DNA from: Microbispora amethystogenes
GTDB taxonomy: Bacteria > Actinomycetota > Actinomycetes > Streptosporangiales > Streptosporangiaceae
Assembly (NCBI RefSeq): GCF_016863015.1
Contig: NZ_BOOB01000003.1
Span: 358,401 to 422,400, forward strand
Length of the DNA: 64,000 nucleotides
Direction: 5' to 3'
The notes under the pieces were generated by a model. It was not told the origin of the DNA. It did not search any database and saw only the letters and a list, made by a program, of their open reading frames with translations. This document shows, in pieces, positions 27,701-37,103 of the stretch. A program made the translations under genes and the position numbers. Positions within the stretch are counted from its first letter, which is position 1. Each line of letters starts with the position of its first letter.

Positions 27701-28147
27701 TCAGCGGGCCTGGCCCGTCGCTTCCTGGGCCTGCTCGGTGGCTCGGCGGGCTTCGCCGAGGACCCGGGCGATGTGGGAGTCGGCTCCGGCGGGCACCTCG
27801 TGAAAACCCCGCTCGGGGTCGTAGGCGATGTCGAGTCCGTTGTCGACCAGCCGGGTGGCCCACCGTACGGCGGTGTTGAGCTTGTCCGCAGGAATGCGGC
27901 GGCCCTGGGCCACGGCGGAAAGATTCCGCAGGTTGGTGGCCGGGCCGCTCTGGCTGTGCGCACGCCTGAGCGTCCACGGCAGGGCGCGTCTGTGGTCTGT
28001 CATGCGCTTCGACAGCCCCGCTGCCCGCTTCGCCTGCAGGATGCCGGACTCCGTCACGCCGAAGTGGTCGGCGAGGCGTGCGTTCGTCCATCCCTCAGCG
28101 GCCAGCCGTGCGAGCTCCTCCTGGTCGATGCGCGTCTTCCTCCCCAT
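27701..28147 (-). CDS. Helix-turn-helix DNA-binding protein
   Basis: 148 residues from ATG 28147. Residues 5-45 (IDQEELARLAAEGWTNARLA, DHFGVTESGILQAKRAAGL) look like a homeodomain-like helix-turn-helix of the resolvase/terminase type. The middle part (NLSAVAQGRRIPADKLNTAV, RWATRLVDNGLDIAYDPERG) is unfamiliar. It sits beside the tRNA-Pro gene in a spot often occupied by mobile-element genes. Function unknown. Confidence 0.6.
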   Translation of the reverse strand: MGRKTRIDQEELARLAAEGWTNARLADHFGVTESGILQAKRAAGLSKRMTDHRRALPWTLRRAHSQSGPATNLRNLSAVAQGRRIPADKLNTAVRWATRLVDNGLDIAYDPERGFHEVPAGADSHIARVLGEARRATEQAQEATGQAR

Positions 28148-28238
28148 GATCACAAGCCTAGGCCGCCCCGGCCGGTCATGTACGCACACAGCCGGAAACT
28201 GCGCTAAGGTTTGCATGTGCTCGGGGAGACCAGGGCAA

Positions 28239-28312
<74 letters not shown>

Positions 28313-28344
28313 CATAGTTTTAGCAGGTCAGGGCCTAGATCTCT

Positions 28345-28445
28345 TCAGTGAGACGGGCCCTTTTCTGTTGCTGAGTGACTAACTGAGTGACTGTCATCGA
28401 TGACACGGAACTGGGTGTCTACCGGCCCTGAATCCCCACCGAATC
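28345..28445 (-). pseudogene. Probable C-terminal relic of a tyrosine integrase
   Basis: The minus strand reads GDSGPVDTQFRVIDDSHSVS followed by HSATEKGPSH and a stop, ending 33 bases from the tRNA. Serine/His-rich tails of this kind end many actinomycete tRNA-site integrases, and the position (stop next to the attachment site) fits. The catalytic part is absent, and the frame closes upstream at about 28448. The identification is tentative. Confidence 0.35.
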
Positions 28446-28740
28446 AGAGGCTCCAGGCGCAGCCGCCGCCTCCCCGGCAGCCCGGGTGTCCACGGCCAGG
28501 GAGACGATGCTCTCGTATAAATGGGCGGCAGGTCGAAAAGCTTGATCATAGAGACAGCGATCTCTCGGCCCTCAGGTCATGCAGCAGCGTATGTCTCATC
28601 AGCCCTGTGACTGAGGTTGTCACATCCGACGTCCGCCTTGGATGCCTGTACGGCGGGGCGCCGTCCCCGTGTCTGCAAGGACGGTCATGCCTTTCGCGGC
28701 GTCCACCACACTCGTTCTCCTTGGTCGGGAGGGCTGAGCG

Positions 28741-29426
28741 GTGGAGGAGCCGAGCACTCACGCTGTTCGCCGCATCCAACGTACGACGATCGTTGGTGTC
28801 GCGCTACTGGCGCTGATCGCGGCCGTCGTGTCGTTCAGGCACATGCACGACTCTGTCTGCGCCATGGTGAGGACCACCTGGCCGCGGTGCTCATCCCGAT
28901 CGCCGTCGACGGCCTGATCGTCGTCGCCTCGATGTCCATTCTTCTGGCCAACCGGTACGGCTCCCGCGGAGGTGTCTTGGTTTGGAGCCTCCTCGTGGTC
29001 GGCAGCCTCGCCAGCCTGGGCGCCAATGTCGCCATCGCCGAGCCCAGCCTGATTGGCCGCATCATCGCCGCTTGGCCTTCACTGGCCTTGATCGGCAGCT
29101 ACGAACTCCTGATGTCCCAGATCCGCCGCTGCGCGGGAGAACAGCTAGAAGCTGGGGATCTTCCTGCTCTCGATGCTGATCCTGTCACCGCTGTGGACGC
29201 TGACCTCGAAGAGCAGCAAGACGATGGGGAGAAAGACACCGATCTTTCCGCTGAGCAAAACAGGAACGCCCGGACGCTGCAGCGAGAGGCCTGGCGATGG
29301 GCGCAGCAGACCCGTGCGGAAGACGGAGATCTGCCCACAGGCGTCGCCATCGCCAGGGCCTTTGCCCGCAGCCCCCGCTGAGGCCGCCTGGTCAAGAAGG
29401 CCGGGCTGGCCGGCGAACTCGGCTAA
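28741..29426 (+). pseudogene. Broken DUF2637 (Spd-like) membrane protein of an integrative element
   Basis: From GTG 28741 the frame reads a basic start and a helix (IVGVALLALIAAVVSFRHMH), then is lost at about 28850; one frame over it continues LCLRHGEDHLAAVLIPIAVD, GLIVVASMSILLANRYG and further helices, the DUF2637 pattern. A TGA at 29379-29381 sits where TGG is expected, and the same frame continues GRLVKKAGLAGELG to TAA at 29426. So there is one indel and one nonsense mutation. DUF2637 genes are common in actinomycete integrative and conjugative elements, next to replication and transfer genes that are missing here. Confidence 0.7.
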
Positions 29427-29783
29427 CGCTGGGTTGATAATTCGGTGCTTCGACCGCCCGGGTCGGCGATCGTCGATGCGCGCGGGCGGCTGGCTGCTGC
29501 GGCAGCTCCGATTGCGACGGCCCCGGCTCAGGATCGGGCCGGATCCTCAGCGTGTCGCCGAAGTCGTCGGTGACCATGACGGGCAGGGTCCAATGACCGG
29601 CACCAGTGCGTCGGCAACCTGCCAGGCCTCGTGCAGGCGATGGGGGGCGATATCAACGACGAGTACAGTGCCCGACGGGCCATGCCCGATTGGCAGGCTG
29701 GCCAGTAGCGTGCCCACGAACAATCGGACCGCTTCATAAGATTCTGTCCATGTCACGAGTGCGCCCGGCTCGGCAGTTCGCAT
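29392..29783 (-). pseudogene. Frameshifted hypothetical gene
   Basis: ATG 29783 opens a frame with good coding character (VTWTESYEAVRLFVGTLLAS, TVLVVDIAPHRLHEAWQVAD, ALVPVIGP) that should continue into VMVTDDFGDTLRIRPDPEPG in the next frame; a one-base change near 29580 separates them. Short proteins of this pattern are known to me as hypotheticals from actinomycete elements. It overlaps the 5' end of the divergent NTPase gene by about 30 bases, which also suggests it is decaying. Confidence 0.4.
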
Positions 29784-32700
29784 CACAGCCCGACGTGCCG
29801 GTCCTACGGAGTCTTGGACCCACGTACGAAAAGAACCTGCATGGGCGGCACGCAGCGGTCCTCCTCAAGGTTCTCACCGACAGGTCCGCGAACGCCGCGA
29901 CGAACATCGCGCTCGCGGGGCACTACGGCAGCGGCAAGAGCAGTGTCATCCGCGGCGTCCAGGAGGGTCTGGAGAAGCGGAAGATCGGCTGGGTCAATCT
30001 GTCGCTGTCGAGCCTGGGCATCGACGACATGAAGCGGGCGCGCATCCAGGATGACGGGACGCTCGCGCCGCTGACGAACCTTATTCAAAAGGAGATCGTC
30101 AAGCAGCTGCTCTACCGGAAGGCCCCTGCGGACATGCCGGGGTCGAGGTACTTCCGTATCGACTCGTTCAGGCCTTGGCCGGCTGCGATCTGGGGCGCAG
30201 TGGTCGCGGTGGGGTTCTTCGTGATCGCGGTCCTGCTGGGGCTGGTGAATCGCGTGGAGAAGATGGGGCCCCAGGCCGTGGTCGCCAGTCATGACTGGGT
30301 GTCGTGGGCCATCGTCGTTGGGCTCGGCGTGTTCCTGGGCGTGATCTGGTTCCTGGGTTCGCGGGCCCTGCAGAGCCGGGTGCGGGTGGAGAGCGTCTCC
30401 GCGGGCGGAGCGGCCGTCAAGCTAAGCGCGAAGGAGAACTCGTACTTTGATGAGTACCTCGACGAGATCGTCTACTTCTTCCAGAAGACGAAGACCCAGG
30501 TCGCGATCTTTGAGGACCTGGACCGGTTCAGGGACCCTCACATCTTTGAGACGCTACGCGAACTGAACACCGTCTTAAACAACTCCGAGCAAATCAAGTC
30601 ACGGCCGGTTCGGTTCGTGTATGCGGTTCGCGACAGCATCTTCGAGCAACTCACAGTCGGTGCCGCCCCGGACGGCGATGCGGATGCCGATGCGGCAGCG
30701 CTTCGTGCGTCCGCTCTGGAGTCCGCCCCGTCGGCGAACAGGACAAAGTTCTTCGACCTGGTTGTCCCGATGGTTCCGTTCATCACGCACCGGTCGGCGC
30801 GGGATCTGTTGGTGGCGGAGTTCGCCGAATCGGATGAGCGGCCTTCGACTGCGCTGGTGAATCTGGTTGGCGGGCGCCTGACCGACATGCGCCTGATCCG
30901 CAACATCCGGAATGAGTTCGAGATCTACCGCGCCTCGGTCCTGGGAGAGAGGGGCCTCAAGGGCCTCACCGCGGACCGACTGTTCGCGATGATGGTTTAC
31001 AAGAACCTGCATCTGGAGGACTTCGAGGCCATCCGGCTGGGCACGAGCAAGATCGACGAGGCCCACCGGGCTTTCCGCGACATGGTCACGTATCAGGCGG
31101 GGCACCAGGCAGCGGTCAGCAAGGAGGCACTAGACCGGATCGCGTCGAACGCCCTGTGGGACAAGCACGCGAAGGCCGCCGGCGAACGGCTCCAGAAGGT
31201 GCTGCCGATTGTTCACCGGGCCTCACGGCGCGGTGACCATCCGGTCCTTCAGTACCAGTCGGAGAACTACGCGCTCGGGGCCCTTACATCCGGCGACTTT
31301 TGGAGGTCGCTGCACAAGACCCGCAAAGAGGTGCACCTTATCCAACCCGGATATGGTGGCGTCACCCTGTCGTTCGATGACGTGATCGCGCTGGTCGGGG
31401 ATGCAGCCGCTGCGCTGGATGATGCCGTCGAAGCCGATGTCGCACGTCTCCAGCGTGTCTCCCGGGCCGCGCGGGAGACCAAGGACTTCGTTGCGAAAGC
31501 CACGATGGCGCAGCTCATGGCCAGGACGGACCTGGTCATGCCCACCAACGGCGGCCTGGAGCGCAACCTGGATGCCATCGTTGCCGATCTCGTGTCGCCT
31601 GTGGCCCACGACCTCCTTGCCGAGGGCTACATCGACGAAAACTTCACTCTGTACTGCTCGGATTACCACGGCATCGCTATCAGCGTCAGCGCAATGAATT
31701 TCATCCTCCATTGCGTCCAGGCCGACCGCGCAGACCACCGCTTCCGGTTCGACGAGGCTGCCTCTATCGACGCGGTTGAGAACGAAATGGGCGCTCGCTT
31801 CCTCGACGGCGAGAGCGTCTTCAACCTCGAGGTCTTCGACCACTACCTGCCCACGCGCCCCGAGCGGCTTGACAAGGCTCTCGACAAGCTTGTCATACGC
31901 GCCGGGACCGACTCCTCTTTCATCGATACGTACCTCATGGACGGCGAGTCCAGGGCACTCTTCGTAAGCCGACTGGCTCCTCGCTGGAAGGGCATGTTCG
32001 TCCATCTGATCGAGAAAGCCCCGCTCGACCTCCCGGCGGCCGTCACGCTCGTCGATGCCGCTGTCCGAAGCACTGATCGAGACGTCGACTACGACTCCTC
32101 GGACCGGGTGGCAGAGTTCCTCTCGGAGCATTACGCCCAGATGCAGGCATTTGTCGGCACCGTGGAGACATCAAAGGCGGCTGACCTGGCGGTCCTGGTT
32201 CGTCGTCTCGGCACCCAGGTCGGCGACCTCGCGGTGCTGGGGGACGCACAGCGCACGGCGGTGGTCACGGCTAGCCTTTACCCGGTCACGAGGGCGAACC
32301 TGTCCGCGGCACTCGGTGAAGGCACCCCGCTGGCCCTCGACGTGGTGAAGGCGACCAACGCGACCGTCTATGAGCACATCCTCAACAACCTGGACAGCTA
32401 CCTCCATGCCCGCCAGGAGGGCGAAGTGACCGTCGGTGCCTCGGAGGAGTTCGTCGCGGTGCTGAATGACGTCGCCGGTGCCGCCGAATCGGCGGTGCTG
32501 CCGGTTGCGAAGGGCGCGTCGCAGACGTGCGAGGTAGCCGACCTGGATGAACTCGACGAAACGGCATGGACCGCAGTGGTGTCGGCCAGCCGGTTCGCGC
32601 CGACCGCCTGGAACGTGAGCCAGTTCGTAGCAAAGTTCGGCGTCCGCGAGGAGCTGGTGAAGAATCTGAACAGCCTCGACCTCACCGAGGTCGAGAAGGT

Positions 32701-33424
32701 GAATGAGGAGTCCAGGTACCACCTCGGGTATGCGCTGGCACATGCCGAGAATCTGGACTCGGCAGCGAGGGTCCGCTTGGTGAAGCAGCTCCAGCTCTCC
32801 GGCGGTTTGGATCCCGAACGCCTGACCGGCGCCGGGCTCAAGCTGCTCCCGGCGCTGCTGGCCGCCGAACTGGTGCCCGATGGCGCCGCGACATATGCGC
32901 GTGTGGGCGGTAGTCCGTTCGCGGTCCGCGAGGAGTACTTCGCGGCGTCCAAAGGGCTGGCGTCCTACGTGTGTGAACTACCGCTATCGAGCGACGACCT
33001 GCCCACGCTCATGCGGAGTCGGCGTGTGGCACCGGCCGTCAAGCGGGCAATCGCCGATGACGCGGAGTATGTACACGGCCGGTTGTCCCGGCAGGGTGCC
33101 ATCGCGATCTGCGAGTGGGCGGCCAAGGGCAACACGGTCTCGGTGGATCTGCTGGTCAAGCTCAGCGAAGCCGGAGCGCCCGCCGAGCACATCCTGAGTC
33201 TGCTGGAACCCCACCTCCCTGACATCGAGCTACCGGTATTGGACCAGATTCTTTTGGCGCTCGGCGATGAGTACGAACCGCTCACCAAGGTCGGCGGCCA
33301 CCGTCCGAAGCTGAAGGAACGGGACGGGACCGAAGAGCTGCTCAATGAACTAAAGCGCCGCGGCCGGGTCAGCTCGTTCGGCCCAGCGGTGCTCAATGGC
33401 ATCCGGGTCAACATGCGTCGTTGA
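29750..33424 (+). CDS. Large membrane P-loop NTPase of YobI/KAP type
   Basis: 1224 residues from ATG 29750. Walker A GHYGSGKS lies at 57-64, two transmembrane helices at about 142-167 and 182-205, and Walker B (QVAIFEDLDRF, about 250-261) comes after them. Membrane helices inserted between Walker A and B are the hallmark of KAP-type NTPases, whose members include the phage-exclusion protein PifA; the beginning (LRSLGPTYEKNLHGRH) resembles YobI-like ATPases. The remaining 900 residues are mostly helical and may be a sensor or effector. Solitary gene in a decayed element, which fits a defence cargo gene, but no function is shown. Confidence 0.8.
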   Translation: MSRVRPARQFASQPDVPVLRSLGPTYEKNLHGRHAAVLLKVLTDRSANAATNIALAGHYGSGKSSVIRGVQEGLEKRKIGWVNLSLSSLGIDDMKRARIQDDGTLAPLTNLIQKEIVKQLLYRKAPADMPGSRYFRIDSFRPWPAAIWGAVVAVGFFVIAVLLGLVNRVEKMGPQAVVASHDWVSWAIVVGLGVFLGVIWFLGSRALQSRVRVESVSAGGAAVKLSAKENSYFDEYLDEIVYFFQKTKTQVAIFEDLDRFRDPHIFETLRELNTVLNNSEQIKSRPVRFVYAVRDSIFEQLTVGAAPDGDADADAAALRASALESAPSANRTKFFDLVVPMVPFITHRSARDLLVAEFAESDERPSTALVNLVGGRLTDMRLIRNIRNEFEIYRASVLGERGLKGLTADRLFAMMVYKNLHLEDFEAIRLGTSKIDEAHRAFRDMVTYQAGHQAAVSKEALDRIASNALWDKHAKAAGERLQKVLPIVHRASRRGDHPVLQYQSENYALGALTSGDFWRSLHKTRKEVHLIQPGYGGVTLSFDDVIALVGDAAAALDDAVEADVARLQRVSRAARETKDFVAKATMAQLMARTDLVMPTNGGLERNLDAIVADLVSPVAHDLLAEGYIDENFTLYCSDYHGIAISVSAMNFILHCVQADRADHRFRFDEAASIDAVENEMGARFLDGESVFNLEVFDHYLPTRPERLDKALDKLVIRAGTDSSFIDTYLMDGESRALFVSRLAPRWKGMFVHLIEKAPLDLPAAVTLVDAAVRSTDRDVDYDSSDRVAEFLSEHYAQMQAFVGTVETSKAADLAVLVRRLGTQVGDLAVLGDAQRTAVVTASLYPVTRANLSAALGEGTPLALDVVKATNATVYEHILNNLDSYLHARQEGEVTVGASEEFVAVLNDVAGAAESAVLPVAKGASQTCEVADLDELDETAWTAVVSASRFAPTAWNVSQFVAKFGVREELVKNLNSLDLTEVEKVNEESRYHLGYALAHAENLDSAARVRLVKQLQLSGGLDPERLTGAGLKLLPALLAAELVPDGAATYARVGGSPFAVREEYFAASKGLASYVCELPLSSDDLPTLMRSRRVAPAVKRAIADDAEYVHGRLSRQGAIAICEWAAKGNTVSVDLLVKLSEAGAPAEHILSLLEPHLPDIELPVLDQILLALGDEYEPLTKVGGHRPKLKERDGTEELLNELKRRGRVSSFGPAVLNGIRVNMRR

Positions 33425-33610
33425 CACCCCGCCAATGGCTCGCAACGCGCTCAAGCCAAGTGATCATTAGAAACCATCGGTCATGCAGGATGAACCATCC
33501 GCAATCGTGCTACCGATCCGGATCAACGTCCCCGACGGGTACACCTGATCGATCTGCAAGTCGGCCAGGTGGGGGAAGAGAACCGTGAGAAGCTCCGAGA
33601 TCGTCACCCA

Positions 33611-33656
33611 GCATGATCAGCAACACATCAAAGGCATGATCAGCAACACACCAAAG
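33611..33656. repeat. Tandem 23-base direct repeat
   Basis: Two adjacent 23-base units (33611-33633 and 33634-33656) beginning GCATGATCAGCAACACA differ at one base. They lie in the gene-free stretch between the NTPase gene and the CRISPR remnant; otherwise 33425-33610 shows nothing recognisable. Confidence 0.8.
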
Positions 33657-33714
33657 TTGAGCATTGGAAGATCACAGAATTAGTCCCAGAGCCCGTTTTC
33701 GCGTGTCGTCGACA

Positions 33715-33863
33715 GGAGCATCCCCGCGGGCGCGGGGCCGACCTGGGATGGCTCGTCCTCCCGCGCGTGCATTCGGGAGCGTCCCCGCGGGCGCGGGGCC
33801 GACACATCACCCATGCCGTCATGCCTTCGTGGTCGAGGAGCATCCCCGCGCGGGGATGGTCCG
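33715..33863 (-). CRISPR. Orphan type I-E-like CRISPR remnant with two spacers
   Basis: Two 28-base repeats (33715-33742 and 33776-33803) differ at one base. A third, starting at 33837, is degenerate: four internal bases are lost and the end has diverged. Both spacers (33743-33775 and 33804-33836) are exactly 33 bases. The repeat core CCCCGCGGGCGCGGGG is the palindrome of actinobacterial type I-E repeats; by analogy with E. coli the functional strand is the minus strand (GTCGGCCCCGCG...). No cas gene lies in the window, so it is a relic or depends on Cas proteins encoded elsewhere. Confidence 0.85.
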
Positions 33864-33934
33864 CGAACGGTGCTCGGTCTCCGTCAGTATCAGTGGTCGC
33901 CTCCGCGCCGCTGGTGACCCAGGGTCAGGCGTGG

Positions 33935-35026
33935 CTATAGTGAGCTGCTGGCGATCACGGAGCTACTGCTGGCCAGCGCGGCTACGAGCTCGCTCATGAT
34001 TGCTTCCGGCAGCTGTCCACGTCCCAGCCCGCTCATATCGAGTATGTGTGTGAGAGCGACGGCGTCATTCTCCCTCAGCGACGTCGCGAATCTGGGGGGC
34101 CCAAGCAGTTCCCGGGCGGCGTAGCCGTCCCGGGACGGCACCACCTGTGCGATCAGTGCGTCGGCGACCGTGCGTCCCTCCGGGCATCCCATGCCTCCGA
34201 TGGCGTCAATTACTGATAGACCCAGTCGGGTACGGAACACGACCAGGCCGGGCGCAGCGTGGTCGAGCCTCTGGTAGCGATCCAGCATTACGGAGAGGAC
34301 CTCGCCACTCGAACGTCCGGGTCGGCAAAGTGCGGCCAGGCACGCGGTTACCGCGTCCTCCCATGGCTCGCTCGGCTGGGTGGCCTCCAGCAGTTCCCTG
34401 GCCGTGACCAGGTCGCCAGCCACCGTGTGTGCGATGACGGCGACCTGGCGGCCGTCGAGCATGCGCTGGCCGATGCCGTTGTGGTGGCGCAGGTGGTCGA
34501 GGGCGTCCTGCCATCGGCCTGCGGCCTTCAGGGCGCGTGTGCCGTCGGCGAGATGGACGGTTCACAGCCACCGTCGGAGCTCCCGGTGATCGTCTGCGGT
34601 GGCGATGAGCTCGGATATGGGCACGTGCAGCCCATCGATGACGGTGTCGGTGCTCGTCGTGACAGCTTGGTACAGGCTGTTGAGCATCTCGAACGCGCCG
34701 GTACCGTCGCCGGCGCGGATGCGTAGACGGACGAGGTTCACGAGTGGTTCGAGGGCATGGCGGGCGGCGGCGCCGTCGAGCGGACGCATACGCAGGTAGA
34801 TGTTGGCGTGCTGATGGCACCAGTCCCTGGCCAGGTCGGGCAGGCCGAGGTCGCTGGCTAGGAGGGCGGCCTGGTTGAAGACGGCCGAGGCCGTCGATCG
34901 ATCGTTGCTGCATTCGGCTGAGCGGGCCAGATCGCACAGGTCACGTACGCGTCCTTCGAGTGGGGCGCAGGCCGGGCGGGGCCGGGCAACGAGCGGAAAC
35001 CGCGCGAAGGTCTCAGTGAGATTCAT
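33935..35026 (-). pseudogene. Helical-repeat protein of the lanthipeptide operon, split by one in-frame TGA
   Basis: ATG 35026 overlaps the stop of the SpaB_C-like gene (ATGA). The frame reads to ELRRWL, meets TGA at 34562-34564, and continues in the same frame without a break (TVHLADGTRALKAAGRWQDA, LDHLRHHNGIGQ) to 33935. Read through, it gives about 363 residues of TPR-like helices (SAVFNQAALLASDLGLPDLA, RDWCHQHANIYLRMRPLDGA). A single substitution of TGG or CGA to TGA explains this; reinitiation at ATG 34462 could make the C-terminal half. Role in lanthipeptide production unknown, possibly regulatory. Confidence 0.7.
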
Positions 35027-35850
35027 CCGCGCCCATCCCCATCGTGGGAAAACCCGTTGAACACCGTGTGGATCGCGAGCGCGGCGATGGTCGATTGGTC
35101 GCTACTCGGTAGGCCCGCACGGTTGGCATGGAAGATCACATGGTGAGCGAGAACGGCTCGGAGGCCGCGCAGCAGCCGGCCCTGAGCGGCGAGGTCGGCC
35201 AGGGCTTGGCCGGCATCCTCGAAGGCGGACACCCATGGGCGGTAAGCGGCCAGCGGAGCGCCCTCGGCGTCACACATCGCTTGCACGTCCGCGGTCAGTA
35301 GACAGTGCATCGCCTGGGACAGTTCGGCCTTGCGCTCCGGTAGCCAGGCAGCCTCGCCGGGCCGGTGCTCGGCGACCTTGCCCCAGACGTCGCCCTGCTC
35401 GTACCAGTCGAGGCCGGCGGCGCGCATCAGCACGGCGGACAGCAGAATCGTCGTCTCCCTGCGTCCGAGCGCGGGGGAGGGCCCGACAGTGCGGGCCAGT
35501 ATGTGGCGGCTGTCGCGGTGGAAAAGCTCATGGGCAACCTGCATGGCTTCTGAGCCGCCGTAGGCGCGCGTTTCCGGTTCGTAGACGAGGTGCCTGACCT
35601 CGTCGATGTGCCGCTTGCTCTTGAGGTCCTCAAGGCGACGACGCAGGTGGGCATCGGCCTGAGCAGCGTCACGGCCGGGCAGGTAGCGCAGGCGCCAGCA
35701 GGGTGCCTTGCGGATGAAGAACCAGGCGATGATGAGTCCTTCGGTCTCCGCCTCGGTCATCAGGGGAGCGAGGTGGGCAGCGGCGGTCTGCTCAGCCGTG
35801 GCCCAGTAAGGGAAAGCCACGTTGACCTGACGCCAGGGGCAGGGGTCCAT
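35023..35850 (-). CDS. Stand-alone SpaB_C / thiopeptide-type lyase protein
   Basis: 275 residues. WRQVNVAFPYWATAEQTAAA, LIIAWFFIRKAPCWRLRYLP and VRHLVYEPETRAYGGSEAMQ are the signature strands of the SpaB C-terminal (glutamate-elimination) domain family annotated as thiopeptide-type bacteriocin biosynthesis proteins. Such domains remove glutamate from glutamylated Ser/Thr to give dehydro residues. The LanB in this operon already has its own elimination domain, so this second copy may act at other sites. 17 bases after the LanC stop. Confidence 0.85.
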   Translation of the reverse strand: MDPCPWRQVNVAFPYWATAEQTAAAHLAPLMTEAETEGLIIAWFFIRKAPCWRLRYLPGRDAAQADAHLRRRLEDLKSKRHIDEVRHLVYEPETRAYGGSEAMQVAHELFHRDSRHILARTVGPSPALGRRETTILLSAVLMRAAGLDWYEQGDVWGKVAEHRPGEAAWLPERKAELSQAMHCLLTADVQAMCDAEGAPLAAYRPWVSAFEDAGQALADLAAQGRLLRGLRAVLAHHVIFHANRAGLPSSDQSTIAALAIHTVFNGFSHDGDGRG

Positions 35851-35867
35851 CGGGTTGACTCCAGTGC

Positions 35868-37103
35868 TCAGGCCAGCGAGAGGAAGGCGTCCCAGCCCGA
35901 CGCCACAGCGTTGGTGCCGACGGTGTGCAAGGCGAGTACGGCCCCAGCGGCGCCGTCCAGGAGTTCGGGGTCGGGCATGGAGCGGGCCAGCTGTGAGGCG
36001 AGCTGGTTAGCCAGGTGGGGGAGTTCGGCAGCGATGCGTGGGGTGCGGGCGTCGGGGGCCATCCGCCAGGCGGCTTGAAGTAGCCCGGCCTTCCCGTGGC
36101 AGAGTCCGATCTCGGGTAGCAGATCGAGTTGTGCAGGATCACGTAGCGCGGCGAGTATCGCGTCCTCCGCGGCCTGCTGTCGCGCGGTGTCTCCGAGTGC
36201 CATGCCGGCCAGTTGCTGAGCGCGGGCCGTCCCAGCGACGCCGTAGCACCATGAGGGCCGGGGCCGCAGCGACGGACTGACGTGCTGCTCGCGGACCTGG
36301 TCGAAGGTGATGAAACCGGGCCACCACGGTCCCGTATCGTCCTGCTGTCGCCAGAGATCCGTCCACTCGCAGATCCGCTCGATCGCACCGGTCATGCCCG
36401 CCACGGGCACGTGGCGTAGCACGGCCAGCGACAGCAGGGCCAGGACCGAGCCGATGCCGTGGGACAGGCCGAAGTTCCCGTGTCCCTGCGGATAGTCCGG
36501 GTTCGGCTCGCCATTGGGCGCGACGTTCGTCCACCACGGCGGAAGCCCGGTCCCCGAGGGCAGCGGTTCGGTCAGGCGCACCAGGTAAGACAGTACGTCG
36601 TGGGTGATCGGGTGGTCCGGGTGGCGTCGCAGATGGTAGGCGCCGAGGCCGGTCAGTCCGCGGATCAGGTCGAACTCCTTCATCACGGGCTGGTCGCCTC
36701 GGTCGATGCGTGCGTACGCCGCAGCCAGGCGCGTACGGGTCATCACCATCACCGCCTCGGCCAGGGTGGTCAGCGCGCGGCGGTATCTGCCCGACGTGCC
36801 GGCGGCTGTGTGCATAACGAAGGCGAGGGCCGGGACGCCGAAGAACAGGCCCGCGTTGGCCGCCGCGGTCAGCTCGCCGGAGGCGGCCACCGACAGCCAG
36901 GCGTGGGCGGTGCTCCAATCGGCAAGGCCGGAACGAGCGCGCTCGATGTGCAGCAGGGCGATGCCCGCCGCGCCGCCGGCCAGCGACTGCGGCCACGCCC
37001 GCCCCCCAGGCGGCGAGGCAGTGGTCCACGCGTTTCGCGGGTCCGACAGTGCGTCGGCGACGGCCTCGGCTACGCCCAACACTTCACGGTCGGTACCGAT
37101 CAC
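35868..37103 (-). CDS. lanC: LanC lanthionine cyclase
   Basis: 411 residues. An alpha/alpha-barrel with the zinc-site segments SWCYGVAGTARAQQL and GLCHGKAGLLQAAW (Cys and Cys-His ligands) and the upstream HGNFGLSHGIGSVLALL. It catalyses Michael addition of Cys thiols to dehydroalanine and dehydrobutyrine, closing thioether rings in the FxLD precursor encoded upstream. ATGA overlap with the LanB stop shows translational coupling. Confidence 0.93.
   Translation of the reverse strand: MIGTDREVLGVAEAVADALSDPRNAWTTASPPGGRAWPQSLAGGAAGIALLHIERARSGLADWSTAHAWLSVAASGELTAAANAGLFFGVPALAFVMHTAAGTSGRYRRALTTLAEAVMVMTRTRLAAAYARIDRGDQPVMKEFDLIRGLTGLGAYHLRRHPDHPITHDVLSYLVRLTEPLPSGTGLPPWWTNVAPNGEPNPDYPQGHGNFGLSHGIGSVLALLSLAVLRHVPVAGMTGAIERICEWTDLWRQQDDTGPWWPGFITFDQVREQHVSPSLRPRPSWCYGVAGTARAQQLAGMALGDTARQQAAEDAILAALRDPAQLDLLPEIGLCHGKAGLLQAAWRMAPDARTPRIAAELPHLANQLASQLARSMPDPELLDGAAGAVLALHTVGTNAVASGWDAFLSLA

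Noticed and set aside
28400..28740. Several short frames right of the tRNA
   Set aside because: No frame has motifs or good codon use. Apart from the integrase-like tail, 28450-28740 shows nothing I can support.
33640..33843. 67-codon open frame over the CRISPR remnant
   Set aside because: Its RPRARGDAP repeats are translated CRISPR repeats.
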